From: CAZTVN01 sp964617145
Lineage (GTDB): Bacteria; Patescibacteriota; Gracilibacteria; UBA1369; JACRIC01
DNA: 22,469 nucleotides
Direction of reading: 5' to 3'
Assembly: GCA_964617145.1 (NCBI GenBank)
Contig: CAZTVN010000014.1
Location: 1-22,469 of the forward strand
Part shown: piece after piece, positions 14,288 to 22,065 of the stretch
How the letters are laid out: the number at the start of each line of letters is the position of its first letter
Position numbering within the stretch: the first letter of the stretch is position 1
The notes under the pieces: generated by a model
The model's input: the letters and a program-made list of their open reading frames with translations, nothing else
The model's database searches: none
What the model was told of the DNA's origin: nothing
Made by a program: the position numbers and the translations under genes

Positions 14288-17200
14288 ATGCGCAAAAAAA
14301 TCTGCCGATTGAAAATAATATTTGCTGCAGTTTTATTGCTGTGGGGAAATGTTTTCGCACAGAACCAACAAGCAGGAGTAGAAGAAAATATCTATTTTGA
14401 AAAAAACAAAAGTGATATTCAAACATTTTTAGAAGAAAAGGGTTTCTATTTTATAGAACCATCGTACGTCGAAGAAAAAGTCATTTATCCCCCTCTCAAG
14501 GAGGAAGAAGAAAAGACAATTTTTTTAGAAACTACTGAAGGTCAAAAAATTCCTCTAAAAATAGAGCAAAAAGAAGAAGAATCAGCAAAGATGGGACAAA
14601 GTTACTCTTTTGAATTAAAGCCTGGTCAATATAGATCCAGTAATGTGTTGATCCAATTAGAAAATTTCAGAGTCGACCCCAAAAAAGACGAAGAAAAGAG
14701 CATGGTAAAAATGGAAAAACAAAGTATGGAATATACGAAATTTGAAATAACTTATGAAGCGCAAAGAAAAAAAACATATTATAGGCAGCAGAATATTCTT
14801 CTATCCGATATGCCAAATGGACGATACGAATTTAATGTCCAACATCCTTACTATGATCTTTATGATATTAAAATCCAAAAAGCCAACCTCGTATTCGCAA
14901 ATGAAGGCATGGTTTTTGTGGAGCCAGGTAAAATGTATAATGAGGAATACCTCCAGAAGCTTGATGAATTTATGGAAAATGGAGGCAATCTATTTATAGT
15001 TTCAAATAAACAGATAGGGAAAAAATATGGAATAAGTTTTCGAACAAAAAAATTAAAAGAAGATATAAAAATAAAAGAAAAAAACAATCTTGAAGAGGAA
15101 AAGCCAAAATTATTGTTTAAGAAAGACGAAAAAATTGAATTTATTGAGATAAACAAATATGAAACGAAGATACAGAACATAAATTTATGGGATACAGGAC
15201 AAGGATCATTAATTCAAAAAATTTTTTACAGCCATGAAAACGGAAAGCAGAGTGAAATAACAGTGGTAAGCAAAGACATCTTTAGTTTAAACAGTGAAGA
15301 AATAGCAAAAATGCTTCCTTATATTGATCAGCCACAAATTGAGGAGGATTCATCCTTGACAAGCCTTGTGGTAAAGGAAAAAACGAATTTTCTCATTGCT
15401 CTCAATGTCATCCTTGTTGCCATCATAATATGGATAATCATTGGACAAAAAGTAATAAGATTTATAAAAAGAGAAAATAAAAAACAGTTTGTAATCGAGA
15501 CCGTTTATGAAAAATTTGAAAGGATAAGAAAGTTTATATTGCAACATATATATCCCATCTTTACTATTATCTTTTTTATTTTTCTCATTGCTGGCGTCGC
15601 TGGGTTTAAATTTTACAGATGGTACATAACTTCTTCAGGACTCGACCTTTTCCCAAATTTTAAAATCAATGATTTTTTGGCTCGAATTGGGATATTAAGC
15701 AAAAAAGACCTCTTTCTGGAAGGAGGGGCTATCATAATGTTTTTTTTCTTAATGATCATCGGCTGGCTTTTTTGGGAAAAGGTTTTAAAAGCATCGAGCA
15801 TAGCAATGAAATACAGAGAATTAGTAAAAGAAAAAGTGTCAGAAAGAATAAAATTATCTTTACTCAATATTTTTTTCTTCTTTGGAATATTACTTTTATA
15901 CAGTATCTTTTTGTCATTGCCTGGAGTGGGCATCTTTATTATCCTGACAGTGCTGACGGGTGCAGTAAATTGTTTACTCCTTTGTAAAGAAGAGGTAGCA
16001 GTATATAAAAAAAACTCGCTTTATTCAAAAATTTTCAAAACAACAGTACTCGTTTTGCCTCTTATTGTTAGTTTGAAAATGCTAGCGCCAGCGATAGTGT
16101 TGCGATATCAAGATGCTGGGACATTTAAGGTAAAAAATGAAGAATTGTTTAAAAAAGAAAGTCCAATTTTTATTACAGGTAGCAGTGATCAGAGTAAACG
16201 AATAGGAGAAGTAATAAAGTCGGGTGAAAAAAAATATTTAATTATATCGAGCGATCCATTCCTCGTTCATGGGCAAAAAGCTGTATTAGATTTAGGTCCG
16301 AAGAAAAATTATAGTTTTGAATTAGGTATGAAAATAAAAAGCGGAAAGATTTTAACATTAAACAACTCGTTATTATACCTGCCTGAAGCGGATAATTTCT
16401 CGAAAGTAGGAGATTTTGAAAATCATACACTCATGAGTCAATCAGTTTTAAAAGAAGGCGGGCAAGACCAAATGACAACAATGAATGATTTTATGAAAAA
16501 GTATGTTCCAGAGGGATCAACGGTAGGAGTTATGAAAAATGAAGACGTTTTTATTGAAGGTAAGAAGAGATTAAATTTGAGAGATTTTTATACAGATAAA
16601 TTACTGACACAAGATTCAAGTTTCTCTGAATGGGATTTAAATATCTTAAATACAGAAAATTTACGATTCTTTACTTTCATACAAGATAAACTCGATCTTA
16701 CTATGACACTCCAAAAGCTTGGAATAGGTTCTCATGACAAAAACATAAGCATTATGCTAAGAGGAAAAAATTTTCCTCCAAAAGTTTTAAAAAACTTTAA
16801 ACGAGAAGAAGATGCTTTAGAAAAGGAAGGTCAAATACAAAAGATAGAAAAAATAGAGTGGAAACTCGATGGATTACAAACAGGGGTATATGAAATAAAG
16901 CTTTATAGAGAAGATCTACAAGAAAAAGAATTTGTTATAAAAAAAATAAAACTCAACTCAAAACTTCTGACTTTACAAGGAGATATCTTAAGTCAAGGAG
17001 AGACAACGTTTTATTTTAAAAACTTAAGCAATAAGCTCCAGTTTGAACCAGCTTTTAATACAGAACTTTCATTTTTTGATCTGGAAGGAACAATAGAAGC
17101 GTTTAAGAGTGAACAATCAGCTATCGAGTCCCTGGACGATTTGACTATCGATCCTGACAAAATGTGGAAGCTGAAAACTCCATCAACAGGAGGAACACTC

Positions 17201-17479
17201 AAGGCAACTTACAATTTTTATGCCTTAAATGAGCAAAGTTGGTTCAACCCTTATAGGTATTACTTCACTGATATAAGCAGTGAAAATGACTTTTTAATAA
17301 CACCTTTTTATAAGAAGCCAGATCAGGAAGAAGATTTTGCCATCGTCAAAGCAACGGTTGATGGAGCATCAGCTCAAGAAGATGATGAGACGCTGTATTT
17401 TAGTATAGAAAGCCAAAAAAACTCAGAAGGCAAGACCGTAATCCTCGACTGGCTAGAATTGACCATACAAAAAAAATGA
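14288..17479 (+). CDS. Large exported membrane protein of unknown function
   Basis: This 1063-residue protein heads the operon. It has a signal peptide or first helix (about 8-24, ending NVFAQ). A charged extracytoplasmic domain follows to about 365. Six predicted helices lie at about 367-387, 421-441, 478-498, 522-542, 546-566 and 583-605. A second large domain of about 455 residues makes up the C-terminus. In the first domain, MVFVEPGKMYNEEYLQKLDE followed by FMENGGNLFIVSN (about 208-240) resembles the 'L..Y..NGG.LL' segment of glutamine-amidotransferase-like domains found in large bacterial membrane proteins. No catalytic triad is evident, so that is only a suggestion. The C-terminal part ends in beta-rich stretches. 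I recognise no family. The gene ends in an ATGA overlap with the epimerase gene, so translation is coupled. A role in glycan export, sensing or assembly is inferred only from context. Confidence 0.8.
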   Translation: MRKKICRLKIIFAAVLLLWGNVFAQNQQAGVEENIYFEKNKSDIQTFLEEKGFYFIEPSYVEEKVIYPPLKEEEEKTIFLETTEGQKIPLKIEQKEEESAKMGQSYSFELKPGQYRSSNVLIQLENFRVDPKKDEEKSMVKMEKQSMEYTKFEITYEAQRKKTYYRQQNILLSDMPNGRYEFNVQHPYYDLYDIKIQKANLVFANEGMVFVEPGKMYNEEYLQKLDEFMENGGNLFIVSNKQIGKKYGISFRTKKLKEDIKIKEKNNLEEEKPKLLFKKDEKIEFIEINKYETKIQNINLWDTGQGSLIQKIFYSHENGKQSEITVVSKDIFSLNSEEIAKMLPYIDQPQIEEDSSLTSLVVKEKTNFLIALNVILVAIIIWIIIGQKVIRFIKRENKKQFVIETVYEKFERIRKFILQHIYPIFTIIFFIFLIAGVAGFKFYRWYITSSGLDLFPNFKINDFLARIGILSKKDLFLEGGAIIMFFFLMIIGWLFWEKVLKASSIAMKYRELVKEKVSERIKLSLLNIFFFFGILLLYSIFLSLPGVGIFIILTVLTGAVNCLLLCKEEVAVYKKNSLYSKIFKTTVLVLPLIVSLKMLAPAIVLRYQDAGTFKVKNEELFKKESPIFITGSSDQSKRIGEVIKSGEKKYLIISSDPFLVHGQKAVLDLGPKKNYSFELGMKIKSGKILTLNNSLLYLPEADNFSKVGDFENHTLMSQSVLKEGGQDQMTTMNDFMKKYVPEGSTVGVMKNEDVFIEGKKRLNLRDFYTDKLLTQDSSFSEWDLNILNTENLRFFTFIQDKLDLTMTLQKLGIGSHDKNISIMLRGKNFPPKVLKNFKREEDALEKEGQIQKIEKIEWKLDGLQTGVYEIKLYREDLQEKEFVIKKIKLNSKLLTLQGDILSQGETTFYFKNLSNKLQFEPAFNTELSFFDLEGTIEAFKSEQSAIESLDDLTIDPDKMWKLKTPSTGGTLKATYNFYALNEQSWFNPYRYYFTDISSENDFLITPFYKKPDQEEDFAIVKATVDGASAQEDDETLYFSIESQKNSEGKTVILDWLELTIQKK

Positions 17480-18426
17480 AAATTCTTATTACAGGTGGAG
17501 CGGGATTTATAGGATCCCATACGACGCGTTTACTTCTAGAAAGAGGTGATAAGGTGGTCTGCGTAGATAATCTCAATAACTACTATTCTCCTGCGCAAAA
17601 AAGAAAAAATATTACTCCTTTCCAAGGAAACACGGCTTTCAAAATGTATAAAGAAGATATTGTGGAATACGAAAAATTGAAACAAATTTTTAAAGAGGAA
17701 AAACCAGATAAAATCATACATCTTGCAGCAAGGGTGGGAGTAAGACCATCCATGGAGCAGCCGTTTTTATACGAAGAAGTCAATGTGAGAGGCACGCTCA
17801 ATGTGCTCGAACTGGCAAGGCATTTTGCAATACAAAATCTCATTGTGGCATCAAGTTCATCAGTCTATGGAAACAATAAAAAAGTGCCCTTTAGTGAGAC
17901 TGATAGTGTCGATAAACCAATTAGCCAATACGCAGTGACGAAAAAAGCAGCGGAACTTCTCTGCCACACGTATCATCACCTCTATAAACTCAATATCTCC
18001 TGCTTACGTTTTTTTACAGTTTATGGGCCAGGTGGGAGACCTGACATGGCGCCCTACCTTTTTACGAAAAATATCATTGAGGGGAAGCCAATAAAACGCT
18101 TTGGAGATGGGAAAAGTCAAAGGGACTACACCTATATCGATGACATTGTAAAAGGAATCGTGGCAGCGCTTGATAAAAATTACCAATACGAAATTTTTAA
18201 TCTTGGAAATAATCAATCCATAGCTCTTAACAAAATCATAAAAATCATCGAATCCTTACTCAATAAAAAAGCTAAAATACAAGAATGTGAATCACAGCCA
18301 GGAGATGTAAAAAAAACCTATGCTGATATTACGAAAGCAAAAAAAAAGTTAGGCTATAGGCCAAGAGTTTCGGTTGAAAAAGGAATGGAAAAGTTTATAA
18401 AATGGTATCTAGCAAATAAAAAGTAA
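17476..18426 (+). CDS. UDP-glucuronate 4-epimerase-type NAD-dependent epimerase
   Basis: This is a cytoplasmic short-chain (extended SDR) nucleotide-sugar epimerase of 316 residues. The NAD-binding loop GGAGFIGS is at 7-14. VDNLNNYYSPAQK is the sequence typical of UDP-glucuronate 4-epimerases (CapI/LpsL type) rather than of GalE. HLAARVGVRPS and SSSVYGNN follow. The catalytic pair is Y152 and K156 in QYAVTKKAAE. RFFTVYGPGGRPDMA supports the uronate epimerase call. It would convert UDP-glucuronate, the product of the dehydrogenase encoded at 8724, to UDP-galacturonate. The start overlaps the previous stop (ATGA), and the next gene begins two bases after its stop. A UDP-glucose 4-epimerase or a dehydratase is less likely. 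Confidence 0.85.
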   Translation: MKILITGGAGFIGSHTTRLLLERGDKVVCVDNLNNYYSPAQKRKNITPFQGNTAFKMYKEDIVEYEKLKQIFKEEKPDKIIHLAARVGVRPSMEQPFLYEEVNVRGTLNVLELARHFAIQNLIVASSSSVYGNNKKVPFSETDSVDKPISQYAVTKKAAELLCHTYHHLYKLNISCLRFFTVYGPGGRPDMAPYLFTKNIIEGKPIKRFGDGKSQRDYTYIDDIVKGIVAALDKNYQYEIFNLGNNQSIALNKIIKIIESLLNKKAKIQECESQPGDVKKTYADITKAKKKLGYRPRVSVEKGMEKFIKWYLANKK

Positions 18427-18428
18427 CT

Positions 18429-18767
18429 ATGCGCGACCTTTTTTATGAAATTATTGGCTACCTTGGTATATCACTGGCATTAAATCTGGCACTCTTAATC
18501 ATGAGATATTTTACGGATTTCGGTTTTTTTGCTTTTCTGAGTCTTTTAGTCGTTACTTTTATATTGTACACATCTTTCAAAATAGTTATGAGGGATAAAA
18601 AAGATAAAGAAACGATCCTCATAATTACCATAGCTATGGCAACTATTCCACTCATATACCTTAAGCTCAAATTTATGGAATCACTCTGGATACCACTGGC
18701 CATAGCATTAGCAGCGAGTTTATTGATGCTACTGTTGGCGTGGAATCTTAAAACCTTTTATAAATGA
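18429..18767 (+). CDS. Small four-helix membrane protein, unrecognised
   Basis: This 112-residue protein is almost entirely hydrophobic, with helices at about 7-26, 32-52, 61-80 and 86-106. A short charged loop, RDKKDKE, lies between helices two and three. The size and topology resemble GtrA-like or SMR-like four-helix proteins that help flip lipid-linked sugars. I cannot see a defining GtrA motif, so no family is claimed. It lies two bases after the epimerase stop and 24 bases before the DPM1-like gene. That position is where a flippase or accessory subunit would be expected. Confidence 0.65.
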   Translation: MRDLFYEIIGYLGISLALNLALLIMRYFTDFGFFAFLSLLVVTFILYTSFKIVMRDKKDKETILIITIAMATIPLIYLKLKFMESLWIPLAIALAASLLMLLLAWNLKTFYK

Positions 18768-18791
18768 TAGTAAAGATATAACCATAGCATC

Positions 18792-19463
18792 ATGAAAATA
18801 TATATTGTCATCCCAGCTTACAATGAGGAAAAAACAATAGGAAAGGTACTGACCGGACTGAAAAGCGCTGGATATGATAATTTGGTAGTCGTAGATGATG
18901 GCAGTAATGATAAAACGTACGAGATTGCAACCAATCACAATGCCATAGTTTTAAGACATATCCTCAATCGAGGGCTTGGGGGTGCTTTAAGCACAGGGAT
19001 AAAAGCAGCAATAAAACGAGGCGCTGAAATCATTGTCACCTTTGATGCTGACGATCAACATTCGGGCGAAGATATTAAAAAAATAACTCAACCAGTTGAA
19101 AAAAAAGAAGCAGAGGTAGTTATTGGTTCCAGGCTTTTAGATCCAAAAGGAATGCCCTTTTTTCGTCGAATACTCAATCAGTTTGGAAACATAGCAACAT
19201 TTATACTGTTTGGAATATGGGTTACAGACAGCCAGTCAGGACTGCGGGCTTTTTCTCGCAAGGCAGCAGAAAAAATTGATATTAAAACAAGCCAGATGGA
19301 AGTAAGTTCCGAAATTATTCGAGAAATTGGAATGAATCAGCTCAAATTGAAAGAAGTGCCAATCCAAGCTATCTATACTGATTATTCACTTTCAAAGGGG
19401 CAAAATCTCTTTGTTGGAATAAAAACATTTATTAAGCTCATCATGCATCGTTTAATGCACTAA
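18792..19463 (+). CDS. GT2 glycosyltransferase, polyprenyl-phosphate sugar synthase (DPM1-like)
   Basis: This 223-residue single GT-A domain resembles dolichol-phosphate mannosyltransferase. It would transfer a sugar from a nucleotide donor to polyprenyl phosphate on the cytoplasmic face. Motifs are VIPAYNEEKTIGKVL at the start, VVVDDGSNDKT (33-43), NRGLGGALSTGIKAA (59-73) and the metal-binding FDADDQH (84-90). A later segment, GSRLLDPKGMPFFRRILNQF, is typical of the family. It lacks the C-terminal membrane helices of longer relatives. The next gene encodes a DUF2304 protein, a common partner of this enzyme type. The product could serve as donor for the GT-C-like protein encoded at 6008. The exact sugar cannot be read from the sequence. 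Confidence 0.87.
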   Translation: MKIYIVIPAYNEEKTIGKVLTGLKSAGYDNLVVVDDGSNDKTYEIATNHNAIVLRHILNRGLGGALSTGIKAAIKRGAEIIVTFDADDQHSGEDIKKITQPVEKKEAEVVIGSRLLDPKGMPFFRRILNQFGNIATFILFGIWVTDSQSGLRAFSRKAAEKIDIKTSQMEVSSEIIREIGMNQLKLKEVPIQAIYTDYSLSKGQNLFVGIKTFIKLIMHRLMH

Positions 19464-19465
19464 CC

Positions 19466-19798
19466 ATGGCTATACAAATTCTGGTAAGCATTTTTGTCAT
19501 CTTCGCAATAAGCAGAATTGTACTGCAATACAAATATGACAATGTCACGATAAAACAATTTATTTTTTGGATTATCATTTGGGGGAGCATCCTTGGCATA
19601 GTATTTTGGCCACGCCTCATCGAAAAAATAGCAGATTCCTTGGGGATAGGAAGAGGGATAGATGTGTTTGTCTATTTTGGTATCATTCTGCTTTTTTATC
19701 TCGTCTATCGTTCTTATATTAAAATGGAAAACCTTGAACGAGATATCACAAAAATTGTCGGAGGAATTGCCTTGAAAGATTTAGACAAAAAAGAATGA
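19466..19798 (+). CDS. DUF2304 family membrane protein
   Basis: This 110-residue protein has three membrane helices (about 2-18, 31-48 and 66-84) and a charged C-terminal tail (MENLERDITKI) that may form a short coiled coil. FWPRLIEKIADSLGIGRGID, followed by a helix and YRSYIKME, is the characteristic DUF2304 pattern. The family's function is not established; members sit next to DPM1-like GT2 genes and are suspected to anchor or assist them. Here the gene begins two bases after that glycosyltransferase and overlaps the next gene by four bases (ATGA), so the three are translationally linked. Confidence 0.85.
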   Translation: MAIQILVSIFVIFAISRIVLQYKYDNVTIKQFIFWIIIWGSILGIVFWPRLIEKIADSLGIGRGIDVFVYFGIILLFYLVYRSYIKMENLERDITKIVGGIALKDLDKKE

Positions 19799-20910
19799 AT
19801 ATTTTATTCGTTACGGAATACTATTGGCCACATCTTGGGGGAGTAGAATTAGTTTTTCAAAAATTAGCTGAAGGACTTGCAAGAAAAGGGCATAGAGTGA
19901 CGGTAGTAACTATAAAACTGAAAAATACAAAAAAGAAAGAAGTGATAAACGGAGTAAATATATCTCGAGTATCCGTACCTTCGTTTGCCAATCGATATTT
20001 TTTCACTTTTTTCAGTATTGGACAAGTCTGGAACTTAGCAAAAAAGGCAGATATTATTCATGCAACGCTCTACAATGCAGCATTTCCAACTTGGATAGTA
20101 AGTGTTTTACAAAAGAAAAAGAGCGTACTCACCGTCCATGAAGTTTTTGGAAAACGATGGACAGAGCTTTTTGATACATCCTATCTTTTTGCAAAAATGC
20201 ATCAATGCATCGAGTGGATAATTTTGTTGTTACCGTTTCATAAATACGTATGCGTATCAAAATCGACACTAAATGATCTTAAAAAATATGTTGAAGAAAG
20301 AAAAGTAGAAACAATATATAACGGAATAGATTATGAATTATTCGATTCATTGAAGTATGATAAAGAAAAAAGTCGAAAAAAAATTGGCTTGGAAAACAAA
20401 TTCCTCTACGTCTATTTTGGCCGTCCAGGAATTTCAAAAGGATTAGAATATTTAATAAAAGCGGTGCCAATCATTCAGAAAAAAAAGCCAGATGCACATC
20501 TTCTTTTATTATTGGCAAAAGAGCCACAAAGTCGTTACGAAAAAATTTTGGAACTCATAGAAAAACTGCAGATAAAAAACATGGTGACACTCAAAGAACC
20601 CGTAGAAAGAAAAAATCTTCCAAGCTATATTAAGGCAGCAGATTGTGTGGTAATACCTTCGCTAGCAGAGGGATTTGGCTTTAGTGCTGCTGAAAGTTCA
20701 GCAATGGAAGCAGTAACGGTAGTAAGCGACACCTCATCACTGCCCGAAGTCGTATATGGGAAAGTCATATTCGTTGAGCCAAAAAACGTTGAAGCAATCG
20801 CGAATGGAGTCATGAAAGCACATGAAGGAAAGTATGAAATGATTCCCAAGAAAAAAATGACATGGGAAGAATGTATCGCAAAACACGAAGCACTCTATAA
20901 AAATATGTGA
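19795..20910 (+). CDS. GT4 family glycosyltransferase
   Basis: This 371-residue GT-B enzyme is cytoplasmic and probably membrane-associated, transferring a sugar with retention from a nucleotide donor. The N-terminal acceptor domain starts MNILFVTEYYWPHLGGVE with the GGVE loop at 15-18. VTVHEVFGKRW marks the middle, and IYNGIDYELF the linker between domains. The C-terminal donor domain has YFGRPGISKGLEYLI. The E-x7-E signature is SLAEGFGFSAAESSAMEA, with E292 and E300. Length is normal for the family. It starts within the stop of the DUF2304 gene (ATGA) and its stop directly abuts the next ATG. Donor and acceptor sugars cannot be assigned. Confidence 0.9.
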   Translation: MNILFVTEYYWPHLGGVELVFQKLAEGLARKGHRVTVVTIKLKNTKKKEVINGVNISRVSVPSFANRYFFTFFSIGQVWNLAKKADIIHATLYNAAFPTWIVSVLQKKKSVLTVHEVFGKRWTELFDTSYLFAKMHQCIEWIILLLPFHKYVCVSKSTLNDLKKYVEERKVETIYNGIDYELFDSLKYDKEKSRKKIGLENKFLYVYFGRPGISKGLEYLIKAVPIIQKKKPDAHLLLLLAKEPQSRYEKILELIEKLQIKNMVTLKEPVERKNLPSYIKAADCVVIPSLAEGFGFSAAESSAMEAVTVVSDTSSLPEVVYGKVIFVEPKNVEAIANGVMKAHEGKYEMIPKKKMTWEECIAKHEALYKNM

Positions 20911-22065
20911 ATGATGAAAAAATCATTGAAAGTATGCATGATCATTGACGGTTGGACACCAATTTATGGAGGTGGGCAAAAACATGTTTTGGAAACTGCA
21001 AAAAGGTTAACAAAAAATTACGCATGCGAGATAGATTTATACGTTCGTTCATTGAAGGATGAGCAGGGGAAAAAGTCGAAAAAAAACGAAAATTATGGAA
21101 AATTCAAAATTTTCAGAGTAGGACCTTGTACAAAATTTTTCAATATTTTTGGAAGAATACTATGGCTGATGTATGTGGTACCATTTATGATAAAAAATCA
21201 TATTCTAAACCCGTATGACGTGATTCATTCTCACGCTTTTCTTGCAGCTATACCGGCAAAAATACTCAGTTTTTTCATAAGACGTCCCGTGATTTATACA
21301 GTACACGGAACGAGTCTTTTTATTCCAAAAAAAACTATATTCGCTTATCTTGAGAACAAACTTTTATGTCAGTTTAAATATGATCAAGAAATCACCGTAG
21401 CCAAAAATTTTCTTAATCTGCCAAATAGAAATAAAAACATTGTAGTCATTCCAAATGGAGTTGATGTCAAAAAATTCGACCGTATAAAAGAGAAAAAAAG
21501 TAAAAAATTTAAAGTAATCTATGTAGGAAGATTTGACAAAATTAAAGGGATAGACGAGCTAATATCAGCAATAGAGTTGATCAAAAAAACAAATATCGAA
21601 GTATATTTGATAGGAAGCGGAGATGAAGAAATGAAGATCAAAGAGAGAATCGAAAAAGCAAAGCTGAAAAATCATATAAAGTTAAGAGGCTGTATCAAAG
21701 GCAATGCGTTGATAAAAGAGTACAAATCATCACAACTCTTCGTGCTCCCATCATTGTCGGAAGGGCAGCCATTGACACTTCTTGAGGCATGGGCAGCAAA
21801 GCTCCCTGTGCTCGTGACAAAAGTGGGTGATAATGAGGAGTTCGTAAAAGAGGGAGAAAATGGCCATTTGGTGGATCCAGGAAACAGTGAACAACTTGCA
21901 AAAAAGCTGAATATGATAAATGATTTATATATAAAAAATCCAAAAAAATTAGAGAAAATGGGAGAGAATGGCTATGAGTTAGTACGAAAAAATTTTACAT
22001 GGGAAAAAACCACGCAGAAAATTTTTGATCAGTATCAAAAAATCATTAAACGAAGGAAAAAATGA
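20911..22065 (+). CDS. GT4 family glycosyltransferase
   Basis: This second GT-B retaining glycosyltransferase has 384 residues. It begins MMKKSLKVCMIIDGWTPIYG with a GGGQKHV acceptor-domain loop. YDVIHSHAF and YTVHGTSL form the middle of the first domain, and VIPNGVDVKKFD the linker. VIYVGRFDKIKGIDELI opens the donor domain. The E-x7-E signature is SLSEGQPLTLLEAWAAKLPV, with E284 and E292. The first ATG directly follows the preceding TGA; the second ATG at 20914 is equally possible and there is no Shine-Dalgarno to decide. It is related to, but clearly diverged from, its upstream neighbour and probably adds a different sugar to the same glycan. Confidence 0.9.
   Translation: MMKKSLKVCMIIDGWTPIYGGGQKHVLETAKRLTKNYACEIDLYVRSLKDEQGKKSKKNENYGKFKIFRVGPCTKFFNIFGRILWLMYVVPFMIKNHILNPYDVIHSHAFLAAIPAKILSFFIRRPVIYTVHGTSLFIPKKTIFAYLENKLLCQFKYDQEITVAKNFLNLPNRNKNIVVIPNGVDVKKFDRIKEKKSKKFKVIYVGRFDKIKGIDELISAIELIKKTNIEVYLIGSGDEEMKIKERIEKAKLKNHIKLRGCIKGNALIKEYKSSQLFVLPSLSEGQPLTLLEAWAAKLPVLVTKVGDNEEFVKEGENGHLVDPGNSEQLAKKLNMINDLYIKNPKKLEKMGENGYELVRKNFTWEKTTQKIFDQYQKIIKRRKK
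22053..22057 (+). promoter_or_regulatory. Shine-Dalgarno-like AAGGA before the deacetylase gene
   Basis: AAGGA ends four bases before the ATG at 22062 and fixes that start. It is one of very few ribosome-binding-type sequences near starts in this window, although it also encodes the lysine-rich tail of the preceding protein. Confidence 0.35.
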
